Shown piece after piece: positions 15,977 to 24,024 of a DNA stretch of 64,000 bases. The stretch is from Anaerolineales bacterium (lineage in GTDB: Bacteria > Chloroflexota > Anaerolineae > JAAEKA01), in the NCBI GenBank assembly GCA_020634615.1, contig JACKBI010000003.1, positions 288,574-352,573 of the forward strand, given 5' to 3'. Below the pieces are notes generated by a model that was not told where the DNA came from, ran no database searches, and was given only the letters and a program-made list of their open reading frames with translations. How positions within the stretch are numbered: position 1 is the stretch's first letter; every line of letters begins with the position of its first letter. Both the position numbers and the translations under genes were made by a program.

Positions 15977-16180
15977 ATGAAACTCCAAATCATTCTCGAA
16001 CCTTCAGAAGACAGCGGCTATACGGTGATTGTCCCATCGCTTCCAGGCTGCATCAGCGAAGGTGATACCGTCGATGAGGCGATGGCCAACATCCGGGAAG
16101 CCATTGAGCTATATCTGGAGCCGGTTGACGATGACTGGATTCCAGAACATAACTCGCTCGTGCGGGAGCTGGTTGTGTGA
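15977..16180 (+). CDS. hicB: HicB-family antitoxin (type II TA)
   Basis: A 67-residue HicB_like domain: MKLQIILEPSEDSGYTVIVPSLPG, then CISEGDTVDEAMANIREAIELYLE, the usual partial RNase H-like fold. It lacks a separate C-terminal DNA-binding domain. The start MKLQII at 15977 (AAGGA upstream) was preferred to an upstream ATG that would add a CxxC-containing tail. It overlaps the toxin gene by four bases, with antitoxin first. Confidence 0.85.
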   Translation: MKLQIILEPSEDSGYTVIVPSLPGCISEGDTVDEAMANIREAIELYLEPVDDDWIPEHNSLVRELVV

Positions 16181-16404
16181 GCAAGGTACCAAGCCTACCA
16201 TACACAACAGTTATTCGCGCATTGCAGCGTGACGGATGGACGGTTGTCAGACAGAGAGGAAGCCATATCCGCCTTCAGAAGAGAATCGGTGAAGAAGTGC
16301 TCAAGATCACAGTTCCTGCGCACCGCCCAATAAAGCGTTCCACACTGGCTCATATTCTGAAACAAGCACACATTGACATAGACCGCTTCCTTGAGTTGCT
16401 GTAA
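16177..16404 (+). CDS. hicA: HicA-family mRNA interferase toxin
   Basis: A 75-residue dsRBD-like HicA/YcfA toxin: PYTTVIRALQRDGWTVVRQRGSHIRL with the catalytic histidine in RGSH, then KITVPAHRPIKRSTLAHILKQA. It cleaves translated mRNA when free of HicB. The GTG start overlaps the hicB TGA (GTGA). Length and motifs are complete, so it is likely functional. Confidence 0.87.
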   Translation: MSKVPSLPYTTVIRALQRDGWTVVRQRGSHIRLQKRIGEEVLKITVPAHRPIKRSTLAHILKQAHIDIDRFLELL

Positions 16405-16435
16405 AAACCCAGTCTACCCCAGACCACTAACTCCC

Positions 16436-17236
16436 ATGACCGCCCTCAACACGTACTTCTCAGGAATGCGCACCAGCATCCGGCCGGTGATGCACCTGCG
16501 CGCCGACCGGTTGTGGGAGATCGACGCGCTGCGCGGCATTGCGATCATCATGATGGTGATCTACCACCTGCTGTGGGACCTGTCCAGCATGGGCGGCTTC
16601 GACATCGCCATGCGCAGCGGCTTCTGGGGCATCTGGCAGAACATCACTGCCAGCCTGTTCACCGGTCTGGTCGGTCTGTCGATGACGTTGAGCTATGCCG
16701 CCGCGCGCCAACACCAGCCCAGCGGCTCGTTGTTCCGCAAGTTTTTCCTGCGCGGCCTGACGGTCTTTTCCTGGGGCGTGGTGATCAGCATCGTCACCTA
16801 TCTGGCGCTGGGACCGGCCTTCTACGTGCGCTTCGGCATTCTGCAGCTCATCGGCACGTCGATCATCATCGCCTATCCGTTGCTGCGTTTCCGCTGGCTG
16901 AACCTCCTGCTGGGCATCGTAGTCATCGCGCTGGCGCCGGTTATCAATGCGCAAGGGCTGGACATTCCCTGGTTGCAGTGGCTGGCGCCGACGCCGGGCG
17001 CGGGCGTGGACTATGCGCCGTTGATCCCCTGGTTTGGCCGCGTGCTGATCGGTATCTTCCTGGGCAATATGTTTTATCCCGGCGGGCAGCGCGGCTTTAC
17101 CCTGCCCGACTTCGCAAACAATCTGCTGGTGCGTTTCCTGCGCATTATGGGCGAGAACTCGCTGCTGATCTATCTCATCCACCAGCCGATCATGATTGCC
17201 ACACTGACAATGCTTGGCATCATTCACCTGTTCTAA
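16436..17236 (+). CDS. DUF1624 / heparan-alpha-glucosaminide acetyltransferase-like membrane protein
   Basis: A 266-residue polytopic protein with about seven hydrophobic helices. The opening RLWEIDALRGIAIIMMVIYHLLWD matches the DUF1624 (HGSNAT catalytic-like) family, with the conserved LRG...YH motif; the C-terminus ENSLLIYLIHQPIM is also family-typical. The family is thought to move acyl groups across the membrane, but no bacterial substrate is established. ATG 16436 has no good ribosome site, and starts at 16466 or 16490 are possible. It follows hicA by only 32 bases. Confidence 0.83.
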   Translation: MTALNTYFSGMRTSIRPVMHLRADRLWEIDALRGIAIIMMVIYHLLWDLSSMGGFDIAMRSGFWGIWQNITASLFTGLVGLSMTLSYAAARQHQPSGSLFRKFFLRGLTVFSWGVVISIVTYLALGPAFYVRFGILQLIGTSIIIAYPLLRFRWLNLLLGIVVIALAPVINAQGLDIPWLQWLAPTPGAGVDYAPLIPWFGRVLIGIFLGNMFYPGGQRGFTLPDFANNLLVRFLRIMGENSLLIYLIHQPIMIATLTMLGIIHLF

Positions 17237-17294
17237 ACCCAGCGGGCACGGTCACGAGACCGGCCCGAGCCCGGGTCAAATGTAGGAGGCACCA

Positions 17295-18845
17295 TTGACG
17301 ACCAATCCACAGATTGAACAGTTGCGCCACCTGCGGCAGCAGGCGCTGCGCGGCGGCGGCGAGGATCGCATCGCCCGCCAGCACGCGGCCGGCAAGTTGA
17401 CAGCGCGCGAGCGCTTGAACTTCATGCTTGACAAGGGCAGCTTCCGCGAACTCGACATGTTCGTCACGCACCGCAGCCATGATTTCGGCCTGGAAAAACA
17501 GCGGTACATGGGCGACGGCGTCGTGACCGGCTATGGCACCATCGACGGCCGGCCGGTATACGTGTTTTCACAGGATTTCACGGTGTTTGGCGGCTCCCTT
17601 TCGGAGACACACGCCGAAAAGATCGTCAAGATCATGGAACTTGCCATGAAGAACGGCGCGCCGGTGATCGGGCTGAACGACAGCGGCGGCGCACGCATTC
17701 AGGAAGGTGTAGTCAGCCTGGGCGGCTATGCCGATGTCTTCCTGCTCAACACGCTGGCCTCCGGCGTCATTCCGCAGATCAGTCTGGTGATGGGACCGTG
17801 CGCGGGCGGCGCAGTGTATTCTCCCGCCATCACTGATTTCATCATCATGGTGCAGGACACCAGCTTCATGTTCGTGACCGGGCCGGACGTGGTCAAGGCA
17901 GTAACCCACGAGGAGGTCAGCTTCGAAGAGCTGGGCGGCGCGCTGACCCACGCTGCCAAGAGCGGCGTAGCCCACTTTGTGGCCGAAAACGAGGAGCACG
18001 CGCTGTTCCTCGCCCAGAAGCTGTTGAGCTTCCTGCCGCAGAACAACCAGGAAGACCCACCCTTCATCGCCACCAGCGACGATCCGCTGCGCATGGATGA
18101 AGCGCTGGACAATATCGTGCCGCAAAATCCCAACAAAGCCTATGACATGAAGGACATCATCCGCCACATTGTGGATGACGGGGATTTTATGGAAGTGCAT
18201 CAGAACTACGCCATGAACATCATTGTTGGGTTCGCGCGACTGGGCGGGCACACAGTGGGAATCGTGGCGCAGCAGCCCACAGTGCTGGCCGGCGTGCTGG
18301 ACATCGACTCGAGCACCAAGGGGGCGCGCTTCGTGCGTTTCTGTGACTGCTTCAGCATCCCCATTGTGACCCTGGTCGATGTGCCCGGTTTCATGCCCGG
18401 CACGGCCCAGGAGCACGGCGGGATCATCCGCAACGGCGCCAAGCTGCTCTACGCCTACTGCGAAGCGACGGTTCCCAAGGTGACGGTGATCACGCGCAAG
18501 GCCTATGGCGGCGCCTACGACGTGATGAGCAGCAAGCACATCCGCGGCGATGTCAACCTGGCCTGGCCAACGGCTGAGATCGCCGTGATGGGACCGGAGG
18601 GAGCGATCAACATCCTCTACCGGCGCGAGCTTGCTGCAGCCGACAACCCGGAGCAGCTACGTTCCCAGTTGGTGCAGGAGTACCGCGAGAAGTTTGCCAA
18701 TCCCTACGTGGCCGCTGCCCGCGGCTTCATCGACGATGTCATCGAGCCGCGCGAGACCCGGCCCTACCTGATCAATGCACTGGAAATGCTGCAAAACAAG
18801 CGCGACACCAACCCGCCCAAGAAACATGGGAATATGCCGCTTTAG
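17295..18845 (+). CDS. pccB: Acyl-CoA carboxylase carboxyltransferase subunit (propionyl-CoA type)
   Basis: The carboxyltransferase subunit moves carboxyl from biotin to an acyl-CoA. The 516-residue protein has the crotonase-fold halves typical of PccB/AccD5: IGLNDSGGARIQEGV, MGPCAGGAVYSPA, FVTGPDVVKAVTHEEV, then VPGFMPGTAQEHGGIIRNGAK and KAYGGAYDVMSSKH. The TTG start at 17295 is set by GGAGG just upstream. Length and motifs fit propionyl/acetyl-CoA carboxylases rather than AccA/AccD, and the mutase at 45617 makes propionyl-CoA a likely substrate (inference). The biotin carboxylase and BCCP genes follow downstream. Confidence 0.92.
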   Translation: MTTNPQIEQLRHLRQQALRGGGEDRIARQHAAGKLTARERLNFMLDKGSFRELDMFVTHRSHDFGLEKQRYMGDGVVTGYGTIDGRPVYVFSQDFTVFGGSLSETHAEKIVKIMELAMKNGAPVIGLNDSGGARIQEGVVSLGGYADVFLLNTLASGVIPQISLVMGPCAGGAVYSPAITDFIIMVQDTSFMFVTGPDVVKAVTHEEVSFEELGGALTHAAKSGVAHFVAENEEHALFLAQKLLSFLPQNNQEDPPFIATSDDPLRMDEALDNIVPQNPNKAYDMKDIIRHIVDDGDFMEVHQNYAMNIIVGFARLGGHTVGIVAQQPTVLAGVLDIDSSTKGARFVRFCDCFSIPIVTLVDVPGFMPGTAQEHGGIIRNGAKLLYAYCEATVPKVTVITRKAYGGAYDVMSSKHIRGDVNLAWPTAEIAVMGPEGAINILYRRELAAADNPEQLRSQLVQEYREKFANPYVAAARGFIDDVIEPRETRPYLINALEMLQNKRDTNPPKKHGNMPL

Positions 18846-18943
18846 GCACCAGTTTCCAGTAATCAGTAACCAGTAATCGGTTATCAATGAGCTCTCAGCA
18901 TACTGATCACTGACCACTGGTTACTGATCACCGACCACCGACC
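18846..18943. repeat. Degenerate AGTAATCAGTAACC / ACTGATCAC repeats
   Basis: The gap after pccB is built of imperfect copies of AGTAATCAGTAACCAGTAATC and ACTGATCACTGACCACTGG, with partial inverted symmetry. Similar text occurs at 12166-12200 and, in coding sequence, near 61875-61905. Confidence 0.7.
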
Positions 18944-19489
18944 ATGCGCCTCACCTTCTCACTCTCCGACGAACAGTTTGCTGCCAACGACCGGGCCGGC
19001 GTCATGGTCGGCTTGCCGCTGGCGGTGCAACTGGACGCGGGCCCGCTGATTGCCGGACGGATCGACGGCGACGGCTGGATCGAGCCGGTCAATTTCGGCC
19101 ACGCCAGCATCCGCCCCGTCAGTCTGGATCGCCACGTATTCTGCGGGCGCATCAGCGAGATCGAGACGTGGACTCACGACGGCGACACGGTTTGCCAGGC
19201 GACGCTGGACTGCGGCGTGCCGCTGAGATTTGAGCTGCTGGCAGCAACGCCCGCCGAGGCGCCACGAACGGGCGACTGGTATCTGGGGCTGGCGCCGCTG
19301 CGTGGCCTGCTTGCCATGAACCCCAGCGATCTGCTTTGGCAAACGGTAACCGGTTCGATCGTGGATATCCAGCGGCTCTCCCTCGACCCGCTGGCGGCCG
19401 GATTTGGCGCGATGCGCTGGCTGTCCGGCATGCCGCGCCAATCCTTCGCACCGGATCAGGTGTTTGTGACGGTGGAAATAGTGCGATAG
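18944..19489 (+). CDS. Hypothetical protein within the acyl-CoA carboxylase cluster
   Basis: A 181-residue soluble protein with no signal or membrane segment. Composition is beta-rich with repeated acidic/aromatic strands (IDGDGWIEPVNFGHASIRP, RHVFCGRISEIETWTHDGD). No motif or family was recognised. It sits between the carboxyltransferase and biotin carboxylase genes on the same strand, with base composition like its neighbours. Position suggests a link with the carboxylase, but the repeat-filled gap before it means co-transcription is unproven. Confidence 0.6.
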   Translation: MRLTFSLSDEQFAANDRAGVMVGLPLAVQLDAGPLIAGRIDGDGWIEPVNFGHASIRPVSLDRHVFCGRISEIETWTHDGDTVCQATLDCGVPLRFELLAATPAEAPRTGDWYLGLAPLRGLLAMNPSDLLWQTVTGSIVDIQRLSLDPLAAGFGAMRWLSGMPRQSFAPDQVFVTVEIVR

Positions 19490-19621
19490 CTTGTTAGTGT
19501 GGTAGTGCGGAAGTTTGTTGGCGGCGGTGTGTGCTAATGCGATGGGTTTCGCCGGAAACCAGGGCCTGGATTCCTGTCTCGGGTCTCCATCCCCTACACC
19601 CCACGCCCCAGAAAGGTATCC

Positions 19622-21109
19622 ATGTTTAAGAAAGTCCTGGTAGCCAATCGCGGTGAGATCGCCGTGCGCATCCTGCGAGCCTGCGAAGAGCGCGGCCTCC
19701 AGACGGTGGCCGTCTACTCCGAGGCGGACCGCAACGCGCTACATGTGCGCTATGCCAATGAGGCCTTCCTGATTGGCCCGCCTCCCTCGTCACAGAGTTA
19801 TCTGCGCATCGACAAGATCATCGATGTGGCCAAGCGGTCGGGCGCGGACGCAATTCATCCCGGTTACGGCTTCCTTGCAGAAAACGACGAATTCGCCCAG
19901 GCCTGTGTCGACGAGGGGATCGCCTTCATCGGCCCCACACCGGAGAACATGCGCGCCATGGGCGACAAGGTGACGGCGCGCCAGACGATGATCGCCGCCG
20001 GCGTGCCGGTGGTGCCAGGATCGGCCCATGGACTGCGTGACGACGAGGTCGCCGCCGAAGCGCAGCGCATCGGGCTGCCGGTACTGATCAAGGCGTCAGC
20101 AGGCGGCGGCGGCAAGGGGATGCGGGTCGTGCGCGACGAATCCGAGCTTCAGCGATCGCTGGGTGCCGCCCGCCGCGAGGCCATGAGCGCGTTCGGCGAC
20201 GACACGGTCTACCTGGAAAAGCTGATCGAACGGCCGCGCCATATCGAGATTCAGATTCTGGCCGACAGCCACGGCAACGTCATCCACCTGGGCGAGCGCG
20301 AATGCTCGATCCAACGCCGCCATCAGAAGCTGATCGAAGAGTCGCCCTCGGTGGCCGTGGACGAGGCGCTGCGGCAGAAGATGGGCGAATTGTCTGTGCA
20401 GGCAGCGCGGGCGGTCAACTATGTCAGTGCGGGCACGCTGGAGTTTCTGCTGGACCAGAGCGGCAACTTCTACTTCCTGGAAATGAACACCCGCCTGCAA
20501 GTCGAGCATCCGGTCACAGAACGTGTCACCGGGGTTGACATCGTCAAAGAGATGATCACCATTGCGGCCGGCCGGCGGATGCGCCTGAAACAGGAAGACA
20601 TCCGCCCCAAAGGCTGGGCAATTGAATGTCGCATCACTGCCGAAGACCCGATCAACAACTTCATGCCCTCGGGCGGCAAGATCACCACGTTGCAGGAACC
20701 CACCGGGCCGGGCGTGCGGGTTGAGAGCGGCATCTATGAGGGGTTCGAGGTCAGCCTGTTCTACGACCCGATGATCGCCAAGCTGATCTGTTGGGGCGAG
20801 ACACGCGCTGAGGCGCTGCTGCGGATGCGCCGGGCGCTGAACGAGTATCGCATCGGCGGCATCAAGACTTCGATTCCCTTCCACCAGCAGATCATGAGCA
20901 GCGCGCAGTTCATGTGGGGCACGTTCGACACCAATTTCCTGGAAGAGCGTTTCAGCATGACCTACACCGAACGGCCGGAAATGGAGCTCAGCGCTGCCAT
21001 TGCCGCTGCACTGGTGGCGCACACAAGCGAGCAGCGGGCAACCGTGATGCACCACACCAGCGGATCAACCGGTTCAGCCTGGAAACGCAGCGGCGGCTGG
21101 AAGCGCTGA
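19622..21109 (+). CDS. accC: Biotin carboxylase subunit
   Basis: ATP-grasp enzyme that carboxylates the biotin of BCCP with bicarbonate. The 495-residue protein starts MFKKVLVANRGEIAVRIL, then GYGFLAEN, the ATP loop KASAGGGGKGMRVV, HLGERECSIQRRHQKLIEE, and EMNTRLQVEHPVTE with the catalytic Glu/Arg. It has an ordinary AccC C-terminus plus a 30-residue Ala/Ser-rich tail. The BCCP gene starts 14 bases later. Confidence 0.95.
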   Translation: MFKKVLVANRGEIAVRILRACEERGLQTVAVYSEADRNALHVRYANEAFLIGPPPSSQSYLRIDKIIDVAKRSGADAIHPGYGFLAENDEFAQACVDEGIAFIGPTPENMRAMGDKVTARQTMIAAGVPVVPGSAHGLRDDEVAAEAQRIGLPVLIKASAGGGGKGMRVVRDESELQRSLGAARREAMSAFGDDTVYLEKLIERPRHIEIQILADSHGNVIHLGERECSIQRRHQKLIEESPSVAVDEALRQKMGELSVQAARAVNYVSAGTLEFLLDQSGNFYFLEMNTRLQVEHPVTERVTGVDIVKEMITIAAGRRMRLKQEDIRPKGWAIECRITAEDPINNFMPSGGKITTLQEPTGPGVRVESGIYEGFEVSLFYDPMIAKLICWGETRAEALLRMRRALNEYRIGGIKTSIPFHQQIMSSAQFMWGTFDTNFLEERFSMTYTERPEMELSAAIAAALVAHTSEQRATVMHHTSGSTGSAWKRSGGWKR

Positions 21110-21123
21110 GAGAGACACAGGCT

Positions 21124-21657
21124 ATGAAATACATTGCGACAATTACGCCTACCGGAGCACGGGTCGGCACAGGCCGCACCCTGGAGATTGAAATCGAGGA
21201 AAGCGGAATCGTGCGCGTCGGCGATCAGGCATTTCAAACCGACTTGCGCCGAATCGGCGACCTCGATCTCTACTCGCTATTGGTCAACAACCGCTCTTAC
21301 GAGGTGCATGTCGACCAGACGGAGCGCCATGCGTACCGCATCATGGTATCCGGTGAGGGGTACGAAGGGTTCGAGGTCCACATCGTCGACGAACGCACCT
21401 ACCGGGCCAGCCTGGCTTCAGGCGGGCTGGGCGGAGCCAGTGGCGACTCTGCCATCAAAGCGCCAATTCCGGGCCTTGTGGTCAAGGTACTGGTCAACGA
21501 GGGCGATCCCGTAACTCTGGGCCAGAGCATCATTATCCTGGAAGCCATGAAGATGGAAAACGAACTGCGCGCACCGCGCGATGGCGTGGTGGCAACGGTC
21601 AAGGTCAAGCCGGGCAACTCGGTCAACCAGGGCGAGACGCTGGTGACACTGCAATGA
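21124..21657 (+). CDS. accB: Biotin carboxyl carrier protein
   Basis: The 177-residue carrier swings biotin between AccC and the carboxyltransferase. Residues 1-100 form the oligomerisation-type domain (MKYIATITPTGARVG...), then a Gly/Ser linker (SGGLGGASGDS), then the biotinyl domain with EAMKMENEL; Lys143 is the biotin site. ATG 21124 was chosen because the longer frame runs back through the end of accC. Third carboxylase gene of the cluster. Confidence 0.93.
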   Translation: MKYIATITPTGARVGTGRTLEIEIEESGIVRVGDQAFQTDLRRIGDLDLYSLLVNNRSYEVHVDQTERHAYRIMVSGEGYEGFEVHIVDERTYRASLASGGLGGASGDSAIKAPIPGLVVKVLVNEGDPVTLGQSIIILEAMKMENELRAPRDGVVATVKVKPGNSVNQGETLVTLQ

Positions 21658-21702
21658 AGCACTGGTGCTGCCTGTGACAGGCCCACTGATAGTTCCTGCG
21701 GC

Positions 21703-22401
21703 ATGGCCTCCAAAGCTGGTAATGTGACCGTCATCGATCGAATGCAACAGCAAATCGCTGCATGGGAAGCGGCGGCCGACCCGCGAGCAGTCTTTCTGGA
21801 CTGCTATCGCTGCATGACCGAGAACGTCCTCGCGGCCATCGACGGCGGTGAATTCAACGACGCGGCCTGGGTCAGCGACCTTCTGGGGCGTTTTGCTGAA
21901 TACTACTTTACGGCGCTGGATGAATATGACGCAGACGCCGGAGCCACGCCGGCAGTCTGGCGACTGGCCCACGACCAGGCGCTGCACCACCACACAGCCG
22001 TCCTGCAAAAGATGCTGCTGGGGATCAACGCCCACATCAACTATGACCTGGTGTTCGCTCTGTCCGACCTGCTGGCGCCGGAGTGGGAACAACTGACGCC
22101 AACACTGCGCGAAGCACGCTTTGCTGACCATTGCCACGTCAACGCGATCATCGGGCGCACCATTGACACAGTACAAGACGACGTGATCGATCGCTACAGC
22201 CCGCTCATGGTTCTGGTGGACAAACTGCTGGGGCCGCTGGACGAGCTGATTGCCTCGCGGCTGATCGCCGACTGGCGCGATGACGTGTGGAAGCAGGCGG
22301 TGCGCTACCTGGAGATGACCAGCAGCGACGAGCGCGACGAACTGCGCCGCGAGGTGGAAGCGGCAACGCTGCACAAAGCCGGGTTCATTCTGTTGCGCTA
22401 A
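21703..22401 (+). CDS. DUF5995-family protein
   Basis: A 232-residue all-alpha soluble protein. The segments DPRAVFLDCYRCMTENV, DAAWVSDLLGRFAEYYF and especially LLGINAHINYDL match the DUF5995 pattern, which keeps several His/Asp that may bind a metal (HHHT, NAHINYD). No biochemical function is established. The start is uncertain: no clear ribosome site precedes 21703, and GTG 21724 or ATG 21742 are alternatives. Confidence 0.75.
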   Translation: MASKAGNVTVIDRMQQQIAAWEAAADPRAVFLDCYRCMTENVLAAIDGGEFNDAAWVSDLLGRFAEYYFTALDEYDADAGATPAVWRLAHDQALHHHTAVLQKMLLGINAHINYDLVFALSDLLAPEWEQLTPTLREARFADHCHVNAIIGRTIDTVQDDVIDRYSPLMVLVDKLLGPLDELIASRLIADWRDDVWKQAVRYLEMTSSDERDELRREVEAATLHKAGFILLR

Positions 22402-22418
22402 GAAAGAGATGACGAACG

Positions 22419-23105
22419 ATGTTTACAGGTTTTCCCATTGAAGGACTGACATTTCTGGCCGACCTTGCGCAAAACAACAACCGCGAGTGGTTCGAGGCGC
22501 GCCGCGAGGTGTATCAAACCGCTCTGCTGGAGCCGGCGCTGGCGTTTGTCGAAACGCTGGGCGAGCGGCTGAGGGAAATCGCGCCGCATATCCGCTTCGA
22601 TACGCGCACCAACGGCGCCGGCAGCCTGATGCGTATCCACCGCGACGTGCGTTTCGCTAAGGACAAGTCCCCCTACCACGACTACGTCAGCGGGCTGCTG
22701 TGGGAAGGCGCGGGCAAGAAGAACAACTGCCCGGCGTTCGGTTTCCAACTGATCCCCGAAGGGCTGGGGCTGATGGCGGGCCAGTTCATGTTCACCAAGG
22801 AAGGTCTGGATAGCTATCGCGCCGCAGTGCTGGACGAGGAATTCGGCACCGCGTTGGCAAAGATCTGCAACGATCTGCGCGGCCGGCCAGGCTACGAGCT
22901 TGGCGGTGAGGCGTTGAAGACCGTGCCGAGGGGCTTCGATGCCGATCACCCGCGCGCCGATTTACTTCGCTACAAGGGCCTTTACGCGCACCCGCCCCGG
23001 CTGACCGGTCCGCTGCTCAGCTCACCTGATCTCGTCGACGCCTGCATGGCTCACTTCGTTATCATGGCGCCGTTGCAGCAATGGCTGGTAACGGCGACGC
23101 AGTAA
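22419..23105 (+). CDS. DUF2461-family protein
   Basis: A 228-residue cytosolic protein. Motifs FLADLAQNNNREWFEARREVY, RIHRDVRFAKDKSPYHDY and the C-terminal RYKGLYAH(P) pattern are those of DUF2461 (TIGR02453). Function unknown. AAAGAGATGACGA precedes the ATG, 17 bases after the DUF5995 gene, so the two are probably co-transcribed. Confidence 0.85.
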   Translation: MFTGFPIEGLTFLADLAQNNNREWFEARREVYQTALLEPALAFVETLGERLREIAPHIRFDTRTNGAGSLMRIHRDVRFAKDKSPYHDYVSGLLWEGAGKKNNCPAFGFQLIPEGLGLMAGQFMFTKEGLDSYRAAVLDEEFGTALAKICNDLRGRPGYELGGEALKTVPRGFDADHPRADLLRYKGLYAHPPRLTGPLLSSPDLVDACMAHFVIMAPLQQWLVTATQ

Positions 23106-23206
23106 TGCTCGACCACCCAACTCTGGTCCGGTGCGTTGTTCTGTAAGAAACTTCGCTCGTGCTATATGGGTCGAGACAGAGCCATGAAAATCGCCAAGAA
23201 AATCGC

Positions 23207-23235
23207 TTGCACAATGCTATCACATATAGTATCAT
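23207..23235 (+). promoter_or_regulatory. Promoter of the second hicAB pair, probably leaderless
   Basis: TTGCAC (23207-23212), 17 bases, TATCAT (23230-23235). The start point would fall at about 23242, the A of the hicA ATG, and no Shine-Dalgarno is present. An imperfect dyad around ATGCTATCACATATAGTATCAT overlaps the -10 and could be the HicB operator. Confidence 0.6.
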
Positions 23236-23241
23236 TTTGAA

Positions 23242-23466
23242 ATGGGCAGAGCGGACAAAATCCTGGAAAAGATGCGTAGCAACCCGCAAGATTGGCGCAT
23301 CGATGACCTAAAAACGGTTGCTCGCGCTTTGGATATTGAGTGGCGACAACGTGGTACCAGCCATGTGGTTTTTGTTCGCTCCGATGGGGCCACATTGCCG
23401 GTTCCTGCTCGCCGCCAAATCAAACCTGTCTACATCAGGAAGTTTGTAGATTTCGCTACGGAATAA
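23242..23466 (+). CDS. hicA: HicA-like toxin (second pair)
   Basis: A 74-residue protein of the HicA/YcfA fold: an alpha segment WRIDDLKTVARALDIEWRQRG, the RGTSHVVF strand with the catalytic histidine, then PVPARRQIKPVYIRKFVDF. More divergent than the 16177 copy; the RGTSH form is common in this subgroup. It is followed two bases later by its antitoxin. Confidence 0.82.
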   Translation: MGRADKILEKMRSNPQDWRIDDLKTVARALDIEWRQRGTSHVVFVRSDGATLPVPARRQIKPVYIRKFVDFATE

Positions 23467-23468
23467 CG

Positions 23469-23828
23469 ATGAGAGATTTAACGAAATACCCTTTTGAAAT
23501 CCGTCCGCTCGATCAGGACGAGGGTGGCGGGTTCCTTATTTCCTATCCCGACTTCACTGAATGCATCTCTGACGGCGAAACACCGGAGGAAGCCATTCAC
23601 AACGGGCTGGACGCGCTCGCTGAGACTATCGCTGCGTTGGAAGACTTAGGGTTGCCTGTACCTGAGCCTCGAAGCGGAGGTAGCTACAGCGGACGCTTTG
23701 TGCAGCGAGTGCCCCGGAGTCTGCATGCCAAACTAGCTGCTCAGGCACGGCAAGAGGGCGTCAGCATGAATACGCTGGTAACGGTTATACTGGCTGAAGG
23801 TGTTAACATGCACGAATTCAAGCGGTGA
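23469..23828 (+). CDS. hicB: HicB-like antitoxin with C-terminal RHH domain (second pair)
   Basis: A 119-residue protein. Residues 1-75 are the HicB_like domain (GGGFLISYPDFTECISDGETPEEAIHNGLDAL, in parts). Residues 80-119 form a ribbon-helix-helix HicB domain (RVPRSLHAKLAAQARQEGVS-MNTLVTVILAEG) that should bind the promoter. ATG 23469 was chosen two bases after the toxin stop; the longer frame overlaps hicA. Toxin-first order and the RHH domain both differ from the first pair. Confidence 0.85.
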   Translation: MRDLTKYPFEIRPLDQDEGGGFLISYPDFTECISDGETPEEAIHNGLDALAETIAALEDLGLPVPEPRSGGSYSGRFVQRVPRSLHAKLAAQARQEGVSMNTLVTVILAEGVNMHEFKR

Positions 23829-23894
23829 AGCACCTGTGCTACCGCTTTGAGGCGTTAGCGATGCTGTCTTGTCCGTGACGACCCGATAATCGAT

Positions 23895-23929
23895 GAGGCT
23901 GCAAACAACATGATGTTGCTTGCAGCCTC
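23895..23929. terminator. Terminator after the second hicAB pair
   Basis: GAGGCTGCAA (23895-23904) pairs with TTGCAGCCTC (23920-23929), and an inner CAACA-TGA-TGTTG extends the stem. TTGTTATT follows on the plus strand. Confidence 0.8.
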
Positions 23930-24024
23930 TTGTTATTCAGGATCGAAATCGAGCTGGCCGCAAATCGGCACCTTAGCGCAAGCTATGCCCAACAAGGCGC
24001 GATCGCTGCCCGATTGCCTGGCCA

